Assembly: GCA_022702705.1 (NCBI GenBank)
Contig: CM040430.1
Span: 12,553,324 to 12,617,323, forward strand
Direction: 5' to 3'
Source: Papilionanthe hookeriana x Papilionanthe teres
Taxonomy: Eukaryota; Streptophyta; Magnoliopsida; Asparagales; Orchidaceae
DNA length: 64,000 nucleotides
In this document: positions 31,805 to 43,322 of the stretch, in pieces
How positions within the stretch are numbered: the stretch's first letter is position 1
Layout of the letters: the number at the start of each line of letters is the position of its first letter
Notes under the pieces: model-generated
Database searches by the model: none
Told to the model about the DNA's origin: nothing
Seen by the model: only the letters and a program-made list of their open reading frames with translations
Position numbers and translations under genes: made by a program

Positions 31805-33722
31805 CGACTCGACCCGCAATTACGCAGAAATTAACTTCCAAAAGATGACGAAAACTCGACCCGATTTATAAATAGCGGCTAGTGTGAAAAATCCGAAATG
31901 ATATAAAAATTAGAAAATATTTTACACACTAGGGGTACTACGCAAGTATACGTATCGTTTCAAGTAATATAGAGTTTTCTTTAAAAACCCCAGTATCGAT
32001 CCCACGAGGAAGTGAAGTAAGAAGTCTTTAATCAAATTCTAGTTTACTAATAATAGTTCTTAGTTTGGAATGTCGATTAAAATTGTGTTTTATCTAGCAA
32101 CTACTCCTAAATATAAGAGTTAAATGTAAAGATAGTAACTATAACTAAGTGTAAATAATAATTCTAAAGATAACTCTTTTTGGATGAGTTGGTTTGGAGA
32201 GTTTTGAGATACTAAAAACTACTATTCTTATGTAATGAAATAGATAATGTATATGAATGAGATGCATTTAAAATTGTATGTGCCAAATAGGAGCAATCCT
32301 ATTCTTTACCCTTTGGTCCAGGCATAAAGAACATTGACTAATCCTATGCTTGGTTACTGGGAGGATACCGGATGCCACTACGGAGCTCCCACGTTCCCCT
32401 CGCCTGAGGGCTAACATCTACACTTCAGCACCCAAACGATAGGGCCGAATTGAGGATTTTAGTCTGTCACTCTAAAATCTCCAATTCTACGCCCGATAAT
32501 TATATTTCCCTATATATTTGCATTCAATCCCCATGAACTTCATCATCCATGGAATTTGAATGTGGTTTCACTTTGTTGAGAATTACGCCGCCCTTTCAGG
32601 TCGATGCAATTACAACTAATTTTAACACTACAATGGGCTCTTATTGCAATGTAAATGAAGTGCAAGTAAAACCCATCACATTTATAATTAAATTTACTTC
32701 TACCATGCATCACAAAAACCTAAACATGATTTCTACTCATTACAAAAGAAAAGTAAAAGGAAAACAATGACATAATCTTCTTATGCCACTATTTCCAAAG
32801 AAGAAGAAAGAGTAAGAGAGATGCGTCACAAAGCACGAAGAAAACATAAAGGAAACTTCATTTAACAAAAGCAAATCCACTTAATAAATGTTTACAAAAT
32901 TATAAGATAATGAAGAACAATACTTAGCTTTTTCCCCTTGAAAGAAAGACGAAGATCTCTCCCATAAAGTCTCCCGGCGATCCATGCAATGCTAGCGAAA
33001 TCCCTTACAAATTCTCTCAAAATCTCCTCTCCAATCTCTCCAAAAGGGTAGAAATCTACATTTCTACTCTTAATCTAAGAATCCTAAACATTCCTCTAAG
33101 TTTTTCTCTCCTTTCCTCTATTGTTTTTCCACTCATTTCTAACATATATTCCCCATTTTAAAGAGTATGGACGAAGTTTGAAGAGTTTCTTTAAGCACCC
33201 CTTCGAAAAAGCATCCAAATACGTCGAATATTAGCCCAAAACCGCCAAATGTCGGTTCATGGTCGTCCGGGCCGCTGTCGGTGGCCTTTTTGGGCACTTT
33301 TCGGTGGTCTCGGGAAAATCTCGCCGTCGGCGAGATGACTCTGCGCAGCTCCACCGTTTCGCTCTGTTTGGCTCTGTTTCAACTTCGTTTCTCCTCATTT
33401 CAGTTGTGTTGCGTTCGTAACAGATAGCCCTACAAAATAAGCATAAAAACAAAATTTCTTTAAAGTGTATTCTCATTCAAAAATATGCAAGAAGTGTAAA
33501 ATAGATTAAACATCAAAAGACTTATCGAAAGGTGTCAGGGCAGAATTTCATTTCTTGCTCGTTTTTGCTCCAAATTGCACCGTTTTTGCTTCATTTTGCT
33601 CCAATCACCATATCTTGTACCTAAAACCAATAAACATACAAAATACCTTTCTTTAAAGTGTAATATCATCAAAAAAAAAGTAAAATAATATAGCAAAAAA
33701 CGTATATATTTTAGGCGTGTCA
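31805..33722 (-). repeat. Athila-type 5' LTR
   Basis: 1918 bp, matching 24467-26402. Its minus-strand end has decayed (CG instead of CA at 31806-31805), as seen by aligning GACCCGCAATTACGCAG in both LTRs. The other end keeps GGCGTGTCA followed by the CAGAC duplication. Confidence 0.93.
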
Positions 33723-33727
33723 CAGAC

Positions 33728-34660
33728 CAAGTGTACACCGTCACTAGAGGAGAATCCTTCTGGTTGTTTCATGTAAACCCCTTCCTCTAGATCACAATTA
33801 AGGAATGTTGTTTTCACATCCATTTGATGTAACTCAAAATCAAAATGAGCTACCAATGTCATAATTACTCGGAGAGAATCCTTTTTAGATACAGGAGAAA
33901 ATGTCTCCGTGTAGTCAATTCCTTACCTCTGAGTGAACCCTTTGGCAACAAGTCTTACCTTATGTCTCTCAATATTAGCTTGTGATTCTTTCTTTGTTTT
34001 AAAAACCCATTTACATCCAATGGTTTTTACACTATTAGGCAACTCAATGAGATCACATAATCGATTAGATGCCATAGAATCCAACTCATTTTTCATGGTA
34101 TTATGCCATAGGTCCGATTCCTTAGAACTCATGGCTTGTGAAAACGTTTCAGGATCATTTTCGGCTCCAATATTGTAGTCTGATTCTTGAAGTTACACAA
34201 CATAATCACTAGGTATGGCTGATTTTGTTTCTCTAGTAGACCTTCTTAACGTTGTTTCAACATGTTGTTCAACTGGTTTTTCAACAATACTAAGTTGTTC
34301 CTCATTTACAACTTGATCTACTTGATCATTATTAATAGTTTGTGGAACTTCAGCAATTGGTTGTCTAAAACCAGTTTGTTCTTGAGGGGTGTGAATGAAA
34401 ATCAATCTGCCCTTTGAACTATAGGGTTGAGCTTCACAGTGATCCTTTTCAGATATAATATCCCAAAATTTATCACTCCCACTGATCAAATCATACTCAA
34501 AAAATTTTGCATTTCTTGATTCCACAATCCTACTACTATGAGACGGACAATAGAATATATATCCTTTAGACCTTTCAGCATATCCAATAAAATACCCACT
34601 AATGGTCCTTGGGTCTAACTTATTTTCCTGTAGGTTGTAAATTCTTACTTCAGACGGGCC
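33728..34660 (-). pseudogene. Copia integrase C-terminal linker and reverse transcriptase N-terminal part
   Basis: On the minus strand: a linker with VEQHVETTLRRSTRETKSAI (about 34250), then the reverse-transcriptase start WHNTMKNELDSMASNRLCDL, KTIGCKWVFKTKKESQANIE and VRLVAKGFTQR (to 33926). After a break come ETFSPVSKKDSLRVI-like residues, then LVAHFDFELHQMDVKTTFLN and EEGVYMKQPEGFSSSDGVHL. The polymerase motif with the first catalytic Asp (QMDVKTTFLN, normally DVKTAFL) is present. Frameshifts lie near 33925 and between linker and polymerase. It continues at 24461 across the insertion. Confidence 0.9.
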
Positions 34661-34836
34661 TCCCTAAACATGCATATGTCGCAAACTTATTTTCCAAACT
34701 TTGAATAACTCAAAAGGCATCTTTGGAACATCCTTGATTGGAACTCTGTTTAATATATATACAGCCGTCTTTAGAGCTTCAATCCACAAGAATTCAGGGA
34801 GTTTCGTGTTACTCCGCATACTTCTCACCATGTCCA

Positions 34837-35255
34837 TTAAAGTCGGTTTCTTCTTTCTGCCACACCATTCTGATCCGGAGAACCAGGCATAGTGTGTTGG
34901 GCAACAATTCCATGTTCTTGAAGAAACTTTGCAAATGGACCAGGTGCTTGTCCACTCTCTGTGTATCTTCCATAGTACTCCCCACCTCTATATGAACTCA
35001 CGATTTTAATTTTTTTCCACATTAATTCTCCACTTCAGCCTTAAAAACTTTAAAGGCATCCAAAGCTTCGTCCTTAAAAAGAAGTAAGTAGAGATACATA
35101 TATCGTGAATAATCATCTATGAAGGTGATAAAGTATTTTGGACCAACTACATCCATGTCTGGACAACAAATATATGTATGTATGATCTCGAATAGATTTT
35201 TGCTCCTCTTGGCGCCCTTTTTAGACTTATTAGTTTACTTATTCTTTATGCAATC
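34837..35255 (-). pseudogene. Copia integrase catalytic core
   Basis: The minus strand reads EIIHTYICCPDMDVVGPKYF, FITFIDDYSRYMYLYLLF, then KVFKAEVEN and, in another frame, SSYRGGEYYGRY, HTMPGSPDQNGVAERRNRL. These are the rve-core blocks. The first catalytic Asp (usually HTDICGP) is Tyr in this copy, and the frame shifts near 35022, so it is inactive. It inserts cDNA into the host chromosome in working relatives. Confidence 0.85.
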
Positions 35256-36068
35256 TCAACATATTTCAAAGTCAGCAAAATCTAAAGTACAAAGTACCCC
35301 TTCATTTACCAAACTTTGAATTCTCTTAATGGAGATGTGTCCCAATCTCCGGTGCCACAACATAGAGGATTCCTCATTCACAACACATCGTTTTAACCCA
35401 GCAGTAACATGCATAGAATTATAAGCAGCATCATTTTGCAATCCAATAGAGTAAATACCATCAGACAAAGTACCATAACCAATAACCCTAGATTCAAAAG
35501 ATAAACTAAAACCAGAATCCAAGAAGTTAAAGGAAAAACCTAAAGGTACAAGTCTTGAAATAGAAATTAAATACCTAGAGAAACTTGGAACATAAAAAGT
35601 CTTTTCCAAACGTAAAATGAAACCACTGCTTAAAACCAAACTGCACGTGCCAATGGCTTCTACATGTGAACTCATCTTGCTTCCTGAATAGATGCAATGT
35701 TCACTTCCCACTAGCTTCCTTAGGTTTTGCATACCCTGCAAGGTATTAGAAACATGGATTGTAGAACCAGAATCAATCCACCATGTGTTATGATTAACAT
35801 TAACCATATTAGACTCATAACAGATGAATGAAAGTTGAGTACCTTTCTTGTCGAGCCAGTTCTTAAAGTTGATGCAGTCTTTCTTCATGTGCCCCTTCTT
35901 CTTACAGAAGAAATACTTTAACTCTTTCTTTATGTCTAGCTGAGGAGGAATCTTGCTCTTTTCCTTATTTTTGGCTTGATCCCTCTTCCTCTTTCCTTGA
36001 GTAGTAAAATTCACTTTTTCACCCTCTTTCATTGCCAACCTACCTTCCTCTTGGACACACATGGTCAA
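35256..36068 (-). pseudogene. Copia gag zinc knuckle, protease and GAG-pre-integrase region
   Basis: An unbroken 270-codon frame. It begins with a basic stretch, then a zinc knuckle FFCKKKGHMKKDC in which the first Cys of CX2CX4HX4C has become Tyr (KYFFC). The protease active site is WWIDSGSTIHVS (D-S-G), with the flap and SFSRYLISISRLVPLG block following. Then comes the GAG-pre-integrase histidine block MLWHRRLGHISIKRIQ, with the first His pair of the integrase zinc domain. The frame ends in the zinc domain at FADFEIC, where a stop separates it from the integrase core. Confidence 0.9.
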
Positions 36069-36079
36069 CAGCTCATTAA

Positions 36080-36640
36080 TTAACCATTTTCTTTATGTGT
36101 GTTATAAGAGATTTTGAAGGGTCCATATTGTTGGGGCAGAGTGTTCAGAATGAAATAAATCAGGATAGATTCCGACATTTTAACTTCCAAAGTTTCAAGC
36201 TGAGCCGCAATGTCCCTCATGTGTATGATATGATCACGCACGCCTTTAATTCTGGTGAGCTTCATGGATGAAAACTGCATAATTAAGGTGCTGGCGAGAG
36301 CCTTGTCGAACGTTGCAAACTGCTCATCGATGGCTTTCAAAAGGTCCTTGACCTTATTATGCTGCTCGACAGAACCACGGATACCAGTAGATATCTTGGT
36401 CTTTATAAACATCACACAGAGACGATTAGATCGCTCCCATTTTTCATAAAGATCAGTAGCATCCAGAATGCTGGTTTCAGTGATGGCAGGTGGTTCGTCT
36501 TTTCTTATAGCATAATCAATATCCATCCATCATAAATGGAGATTAACTCTCTCTTTCCACATCTTATAGTTATCTCCCTTTAATTCGGGAATATCACACT
36601 TAAAATCAGAAATGTTCGCAGATTGAATAACTGCAAAACT
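36080..36640 (-). pseudogene. Copia gag, N-terminal part
   Basis: The minus strand reads SANISDFKCDIPELKGDNY, KMWKERVNLHL, a TGA where WMDIDYAIRK relatives continue, then a 148-codon frame with KWERSNRLCVMFIKTKIS, SMKLTRIKGVRDHIIHMRDI and YFILNTLPQQYGPFKISYN (UBN2/gag domain). An in-frame stop ends it at 36080, 12 bp before the next frame starts. It forms the virus-like particle shell in working relatives. Confidence 0.88.
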
Positions 36641-36935
36641 TTTCAAACATACATGCTCATTAAAAAAAATTTTGAGACCTAAAAAAAATGTCATGTTTTA
36701 CCAATGTAAATCATGCACAAATCGATGAATCTAGTCTCCAAAAATGGGCAACAAGCACGGACATTAACCTTAATGTCTCAAACATGATTTATGCATAATA
36801 TGTTCAAAATCCTTATATATGATTAATTCTAATTCTATTTTCCATTCAAAATAAGACATATCAAAAATAAATGAAAATCACGTATACGAGTATATAACCA
36901 GAGTGAAACAGAGTCAGCAAGACAGAGGTTAATCA

Positions 36936-36948
36936 CGCTCTGATACCA
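36936..36948 (-). promoter_or_regulatory. Initiator tRNA-Met primer-binding site of the copia element
   Basis: The minus strand reads TGGTATCAGAGCG two bases inside the 5' LTR, the standard plant copia primer site for initiator tRNA-Met. Confidence 0.93.
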
Positions 36949-36950
36949 AA

Positions 36951-37486
36951 TGATATAACCAAATGATATCTAAACATAAATGATATAACCAAATCATATC
37001 AAATGATATAACCTAATGATATCTAAACATGTCTATTAATTTCAACAAGTATATTTGTTGAATCGATAAGCGGAAGCGAGAAATGATCATACATACCTTC
37101 AGTCATAACTTACACGTGCAGAGTCGACACACTTTGTCTACACGGTAAATTTTGTATTATAGATCTTCTAAACTTTTCTCACTCACAACCCGATGGTGGG
37201 GAAAACAAAATTATGAGGAGTAAGCTTAGGAAACAAAACAACAAGCAACACACCTATTTATAGTGCTCGGCCCATCACAGAGATCTACGGTCGTGATCCC
37301 ATCACAGAGATCAACAGATGTGAGCAGGGAATACAAAAAGGTTGAACTTAGACTCAATATGGACCACATTATAAAATTTATTTTTCATGAAAAAACAAAG
37401 GTCTTATTTCCCTTAAAAACACAAAGGGTTTTCAATGGGAATTGTAAATGAAAATAAGCATTAATTTGAAATGAAAAATCCCAACA
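36951..37486 (-). repeat. Copia 5' LTR
   Basis: 536 bp, equal in length to the 3' LTR at 6947-7482, minus strand starting TGTTGGGA. Followed by TTCAC (37487-37491), the target duplication. Confidence 0.95.
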
Positions 37487-38489
37487 TTCACCACAACTTT
37501 ACGATTATTTTAATAAAATACAACAGTTGTCCCAAACGAGTCATGGGTCAAGTTCGTCTATCACTCAAAATTGACCTAATTTAAATCTGTTTTCCCTAAG
37601 TCAAACCTGAATATTAAATTAGACAAAAGGTCTATTATGAACCCAACCCATTTTCAAACCGATTGACCTGAAAATGACCCACATAATATATTTAACATAT
37701 GCATAATAAATACTTAGGTCAATTTTCGTTACCATTAGTAAGTGGTAACTAACATGAAATTTTTTTTGTAAGTTTTCCTTACTAATTACATTTTTGAAGT
37801 GCTAAAAAAAATTCTTTTGTTTCAAAAAATGGCCTTATTTGAAACAATACCTGAGATTTCTTGTTGGACAAGTAAGAGAGTGGTGAGTGAGATTATTAAG
37901 AAAAGCTATTATTTTTCATAATACATTTTAACTATATATTTTATAATTTATCATTCATTATTTGCAAAATTAAAAATAAATTTATTTTAATATATTGTTA
38001 TAAAAAATGTATGGTTTCAAACTATTATACAAATTATGATACAATAATATTATATAATTAATTTTATTGCTTTAATAAATTATTTAACACATTAAAATTT
38101 TATTTTAATTTATTAAATTTGCAGTTTTTTTTTAATATAGAAAGTTATTCATATAGAATATATGAATTTATTAAATAAAATTGAAAATTATTTTTTAAAA
38201 CTAATAAAAATAATTTATTTTATTATTAATTATTTATTTAAGCTTAAGAATTATGTTAAATCTCTTAAATTGGCACAATATGCTGATAAGTGTAACACGT
38301 GTGCGTCTATATATGTACAATACTCTTCGACCATTCTTTATATAAAAAAATATGTTTATATACGCAGAGGCCCGACGCCATGTAGCGTCTATATATGTAC
38401 AATACCTATGGTGTGTATAAATTTTTTAAAGAAATCGATAATTGCCGAGAGCCCAAATACCTATTCATTATGTGCTACAGTCCTACAGT

Positions 38490-38610
38490 GGAGGCCACGC
38501 TACGTGCTCTATATATTTAAGAACTCGCGTCATGGGGATCGAACCCGTGACCACGTGAGACTTACGTGAGAACCCCACGCAACCAACAGATACTGACAGA
38601 CTTGCGTCGC
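38490..38610 (-). repeat. Candidate tRNA-derived SINE fragment in X1
   Basis: The minus strand contains GGGTTCGATCCCC (38545-38533), a good RNA polymerase III B box, with a weak A-box-like stretch about 40 bases upstream. A cloverleaf cannot be formed, so it is not a tRNA gene. The related site in X3 is at 63425-63530; X2 has a different sequence here. Confidence 0.45.
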
Positions 38611-38615
38611 GCGCG

Positions 38616-38618
<3 letters not shown>

Positions 38619-38671
<53 letters not shown>
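38619..38671. repeat. (TA)n microsatellite
   Basis: Pure TA tract directly after an alternating GCGCGCGCAC stretch. Confidence 0.96.
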
Positions 38672-38672
<1 letters not shown>

Positions 38673-39084
38673 CTCTTAATATCTTTGAAGAGAATTTATA
38701 CACGCTAAACCAACTTTATAAAAAGCTCAAATAAATAATCCATTAGTGAGAGCTCAACCAAAGCAATAAGTGGAAGACTTTAAAAATTTTATGCACAAAC
38801 AAACGCCCAAAAAAATTGGCAGAAGATGGTGACTTTCCGTACAGCATTGCGTCGCCTTTCACCGTCAACTTTTTGGCCTTTTTGCTTTCTTGCGGGAGAA
38901 GTTTCCGCTAATGCAGAATTACCTCTACAACATCAACAACAGGCCTTGATCCCATTAAAATGGGGGTCAGGAATGTCAAGATTCACCTACAAAACTGACA
39001 AAAAGAATTAAAAAAAAAATGCAAGACCCGGCCTAACTGAACTCGAGTATTTACTATTAAACAATGCTGTCGAAAACAAGTCAA

Positions 39085-39360
39085 TAACAACGTAACTTTA
39101 CTCGGATAACAATGCCGCAGAAAACATGATAATAACACTGCAATAACACCGCAATAACACTCGAATAATACTACTAGAATATTAGAAAAATACTCAAATA
39201 CTATGCGGTGTTATTGCGGGAGTTAATTTGCGGTGTTATTAAGATATTATTGTTGTGCTATTGCAGTGTTATTTGAGGTAACCCACAGTATTAGTGACAT
39301 GTATTCGGCGGCGATGTTAGTTGAGTAAATTTGCGGTGTTATTCAGAATATTCCCTGCGC
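39085..39360. repeat. Foldback (inverted-repeat) element
   Basis: The two halves are imperfect inverted copies: TTTACTC...AACAATGCCGC at the left pairs with GGCGATGTTAGTTGAGTAAA at the right, and AATAACACTGCAATAACACC pairs with GCGGTGTTATTGCGGG-type sequence nearer the centre (about 39220). GCGGTGTTATT is repeated several times. It could be a MITE or foldback transposon; no target duplication was confirmed. Confidence 0.6.
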
Positions 39361-39569
39361 TATTTCAATTTCGATTGTGTTATTTGGGCTTCTATGTGCG
39401 AAATAGTGCCTTTTGAATGAAGCGTCGTAACTTTGGGTTGGATTAAGGCTTGGTCGTGCGATAAAAATTATTAATTTCCTTATGTTTCATAGATGGGTCT
39501 GACATTCCACATGCCCATTAGGGATTGAATTCCGGACGCAACTCTGCGTCCAGAGTCCAGAGGATATTT

Positions 39570-42370
39570 TTCCCTTTTATTAAGTATTGTGTTTTTATTT
39601 AATTCTAACAAATTAAGATCATTTCTTATACAACAAGCCCATGTTCTTCTAGGTCAAACTCTATCTTTCTTAGCATACGCCAAATCTAGAACATCAACTC
39701 TCCTAACAAGGTGATCGGATGGTCAATGTTTAATGTGACCAAACCATCTAAAGTGATTCTCTCTAATATTATTTGCGAGTAGAGCTATTGTGACGTTATC
39801 ATAGATATATTCATTTCACATTTTATCTACAAGTGTAAAGTCACCCATCTACCTGAGCATGCTCATAAAAACAACACAACTTAATTTTATGTTTCTCTTT
39901 ACAAAAAAACATTTTGAGCCATAAAGTATTACAGGTCTCACAATCTTAAAAAATTTCCCTCTAGTCAATGTAGCACTTTTCTGTCACACGATAAGCCTGA
40001 TGCATTCCTCCAATTCAACCATCCTACTTGAATTCCACTAATAAAAATTCCATCTATATAACCAAAACTTTCAATAATAGACCCAAAAAATCTAAAACGT
40101 TCACTCATTTTAATTACTTGATCATCCACTGTTAAAACCCCACCTCTAGACTACTACAACTAAAATTGCATTTCATATATTCAATTTTAGATATACTCAA
40201 ATGAAAGCCATTAGACTCTAAAGTTAAAATCAATATTCAATTTTTTTCCTAACTCTCTCTCTATTTTCATCCATAAGAAGTATATCATCAACGAAAAGCA
40301 TACACTAAGGTACACCCTTCTGTATATCTCTAATAAAAACATTCATAACCAGAGCAAAAAATATGGGCTTAAAGTCGATCTTTGACGTAATCCAACTGAA
40401 CTAAGAAAAATACTTGATCAATCCTCTTTACTCTCTCTATATATTTCCATCACAACTCTCAATAAATATATAACTTTCATAATAAACTTGCTTGGCATGA
40501 ATCTAAACTGATTTTGGGAAATATTTGTATCACATCGTAACCTATATTCAATTACTCTCACATAACTTTAATGTATGATGTAGTAACTTAATTCCTTTAT
40601 AATTTGCAAGGTCTTATGCATCCTCTTCATTATTAAAAATAGAAACTAATAGACTCTTTCTCCAATCATTGGTTTTCATTTTAGTTTTTAAAATAACATA
40701 AAAAATTTAAGTAAAATAAAACATTCTCAGATCTCCTAAGAATTTCCACACTTTTATTGAAATATCATCAGATCTGACTGCTTTCCCATACATTATTTTT
40801 TTCTTAAAACCTTTTTAACTTCTACTTTATTAATGCAATGGTGAAAATAAAAAAAATTGTGTTATTGTTTAAGATAGTAAGATCACTAAAACTGATCATA
40901 TGTTCACAATCTTCATTGAAAAGTTTATTAAAATATATCACTCACCTATATTGAATATCCTCTTCTAAGTGAGTATTTTTTTTTAATCTTCATCTTTTAT
41001 ATACTTTATTTGAACTAAATCCTTTTTTTATCTTTTTGTTTGGCTTGTTTATCCATTTATATATATTTCACCCTCTTTAGTATCTAATCTATTATAAAAA
41101 TTTTTAGAAGTGGAATTCTTAGCATCATAAATTATTCTCTTAGATTTACTATGGGTCATCTCATATTTTTTCCTAATTCTTCAAGCTTGACATCTAAATC
41201 AATTTTTATAGCAAAAATTCTTATTATGTATCTTTTTTTTAATATTATTATTCCACCACCAATTATTTTATTTATAAGAAATTTTTCTTTTGATTCTCTA
41301 AACATATGTTTTATAATTTGCTAATAGTGCTTCCTACTTTATTTCACATATTATTAGCTTCTTCTTGAACATCGTAAATGTTATGATCTTAAAGTTCATA
41401 ATATTTTTTTTTTTTGTCTTTAAAGAGCTCCCATCTAATTTTATGATAAGATTATATTTTATTTATCATTTTCAAACCATTCATCTTGAAATGCAAAACT
41501 AATAATCGATGTTGAGTACTTAAGTTTTCATTTAGAATGACCTTATAATTTTTAAAATCTCGATGATATATTTTTCTCATATAAAAATGATCAATTTGTA
41601 TTATATTAGATCCGGGCATATAAGTGATAAGATGTCAATCTCTTTTCTTAAATAAAATATTATTAATAACAAAATTTACAAGCTAAACCAAAATCTAATG
41701 TAGCTTTATCATCTTCATTAGTTACTTCATAATCATAGCCACCATCAATACGTTTAAAATTTTCTACCGCTCTACCAACATGTCAATTTAAATCTCTTCC
41801 AATAAAAGTGCTTCCTTCAAGAGATAAACTTTTTTTTTTAATTTATCTAGGTTGTTCCATAATTTTTCTTTTGAAAATATATCCAAACCTACTTGGATAG
41901 CATAAGCACTTATTATATTAAGAATCTTGGTATCAATAATAATTTTTAAATTAATAAATTTACCTTTAAATCTTTTAATGCTTATAATGTTATTTTTCAA
42001 ACTCATGTCTATAATTACACTTAAACTATTTCCACTACAACGCCCCTGAATACCAAAGTTTAAAAACTAAACTATAAATCCCTTTAGTCTTTTCTTGAAC
42101 TCGTTTAGTTTCATGAATTCATATGATATGTGTCTTTCTTCAAACCATAATATCTACTAATTTCATTAATTTACCTGTGAGAGTGTAGATATTTCAAGTT
42201 TTTATCATAATATTAATTTCATGGACTATCTTCTTTGCCCGCATTCGTCTATATAATATGAGAATCATTGCTTATTTAATGTTGCACCTGTGCTTTGGTG
42301 TAGTGCTCATTGCATAGTTCTTACTGTGTTCAGGTCGTACATCATGTTGCTTATAGGAGACACCCTAGCA
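39570..42370 (-). mobile_element. RTE-type LINE copy B, nearly full length, decayed
   Basis: The longest RTE copy here. On the minus strand the 5' side at 42360-42200 resembles an RTE leader, followed by the endonuclease start near 42195 (TWNIS-LTGKLMKLVDIM). Then a 72-codon frame (42006-41788) has IIDTKILNIISAYAIQVGLD and FSKEKLWNNLDKL, the apurinic-endonuclease blocks. Reverse transcriptase remains follow down to 39900 (SISKIEYMKCNFS and CDRKVLH-like blocks), matching fragments A and C. There are many frameshifts and stops. The last bases of the RTE 3' end are missing at about 39570. The lineage call rests on the endonuclease and late polymerase blocks. Confidence 0.8.
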
Positions 42371-43108
42371 TTGACATAATAATTTAATGAAGTCAAGTCA
42401 TCGTTTTTTTTTTAATTATCAGTTGTCAACTACTTACAACCCTTTATTTTCATATCTTGGGCTTGGGACCAGAAAATAATAATGCTAATTCAGAGTAATT
42501 CTCTCCAAAATGAAATTATAAAAATGAGAGCCAAAAAAAAAAAAGAAATCACATGGTGCATTAGCTCACAAATATTTGGAATAACTATAAATGCCATAAT
42601 AGAAAAAGAAAGGGGGTGATGAAGACTAGAAAATTCCAACTTCACATACTACTTGATTGAGATGTATACTTAAGTGATTGTCGACTTTCCACAACAATCT
42701 CGGGCATCCATAGGTTCAGGCTAACCTGAAGGCCAATACAATTTTGGAGTGTTTCGACATCTTGAGGATTGGCTTGGAGGTTAGTTGGAAGTCCACCTAT
42801 GAGGATGTTGTATTGAAAAGATCCTCTAGAGAACCAAAGGCCCCATCTAAGCAATCTTAAACCTAATGCGATCACCTTATTGGGACACTATAATCTATGC
42901 AGCTAGAGGCAAGCTTTAACAAAGTGGATTTCTAAGAATCAAAGAAAAGATAGACAATACAATGATGCAATATTTGTATGTCCTAACGCAGAATCAGAAT
43001 CAGTCAAATATATCCTTAACCTCTACAGACTAATAAAGTTGACAAAAATAACTTACAAAACAAATGTCAAATGAGCATTTTGTAAAGATAATCCCAACTA
43101 ATTAATAC
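42371..43108. other. Intergenic sequence between the RTE and L1 elements
   Basis: No firm gene. A 77-codon minus-strand frame (42875-42642) reads GGLPTNLQANPQDVETLQN then SLNLWMPEIVVESR. It looks protein-like rather than low-complexity, but I do not recognise it and nothing around it supports an exon structure. The rest is AT-rich. Confidence 0.4.
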
Positions 43109-43119
43109 AATGCCGACGA
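43109..43119. repeat. Target-site duplication, left of the L1 element
   Basis: AATGCCGACGA, repeated exactly at 49018-49028. Allowing one mismatch it extends three bases further to the left. Confidence 0.9.
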
Positions 43120-43322
43120 GATATACACATCATTTTATTTACGGACGAAAAAGTTATGGCGTCGCTCTGGGGCTTCGACGAAAAGCTCTGCTACGGTTTC
43201 GTTAGATCGCTCCTTTCGCTAGGGTTTTCTCCGTCATTCTTCGCGGGAGAACCAGATCATTGAAGATTTTTTCTTCCTTTCTTATTTTTTTCTCTTTTTT
43301 CTAGTTTTTTTCTTGAGTTTAC

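Larger units (their letters stand above)
24467..33722 (-). mobile_element. Non-autonomous Athila-type Ty3 retrotransposon
   Basis: A 9.26-kb element on the minus strand inside the copia reverse transcriptase, with a perfect CAGAC duplication (24462-24466 and 33723-33727). LTRs are 31805-33722 (5') and 24467-26402 (3'). The primer-binding site matches the 3' end of plant tRNA-Asp and the gag and protease sequences are of the Athila kind. After the protease come an acidic frame of unknown function and then, at about 28500, a fragment (YRANDVKSSALWEATHS) like the sequence that follows integrase in autonomous relatives. Reverse transcriptase, RNase H and integrase are absent, so it would need a helper element. 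It now also carries stops. It is the best-preserved insertion in the nest. Confidence 0.9.
6947..37486 (-). mobile_element. Ty1/copia LTR retrotransposon interrupted by three nested insertions
   Basis: One copia element on the minus strand, bounded by 536-bp LTRs (36951-37486 as 5' LTR, 6947-7482 as 3' LTR) and a perfect TTCAC duplication (6942-6946 and 37487-37491). Gag, protease, integrase, reverse transcriptase and RNase H follow in that order on the minus strand, the copia order. Three elements split it at 8182-16281, 16672-24119 and 24467-33722. Removing them and their 5-bp duplications leaves 5721 bp, a normal copia length, and the protein reads through two of the three junctions (VC to KLNKSIYGLKQ; SGY to IFMLADG). 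The coding parts carry stops and frameshifts, so this copy is dead. The fit of length, duplication and reading frame makes the reconstruction secure. Confidence 0.95.
37492..39005. repeat. Duplicated segment, copy P (flank S plus block X1)
   Basis: 37492-37723 continues the sequence cut by copia at 6946 and matches 62317-62683. 37724-39005 (block X1) matches 60207-61245 (X2) and 62684-64000 (X3), from GTAAGTGGTAACTAACATG through the (TA)n tract to a short frame starting MVTFRTALRRLSPSTF (38826). It ends in a stub of RTE 3' sequence (CAACAACAGGCCTTGATCCC, 38934-38953). The copies differ by substitutions and by small insertions in the middle. No complete gene. Confidence 0.8.

Noticed and set aside
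38520..38560. tRNA gene
   Set aside because: Only a B box is convincing; no acceptor stem or anticodon arm can be formed. The same holds at 63425-63530.
42642..42875. Exon of a leucine-rich-repeat or other host gene
   Set aside because: The peptide looks natural, but 77 codons without a recognised motif, partner exons or clear splice sites is not enough.
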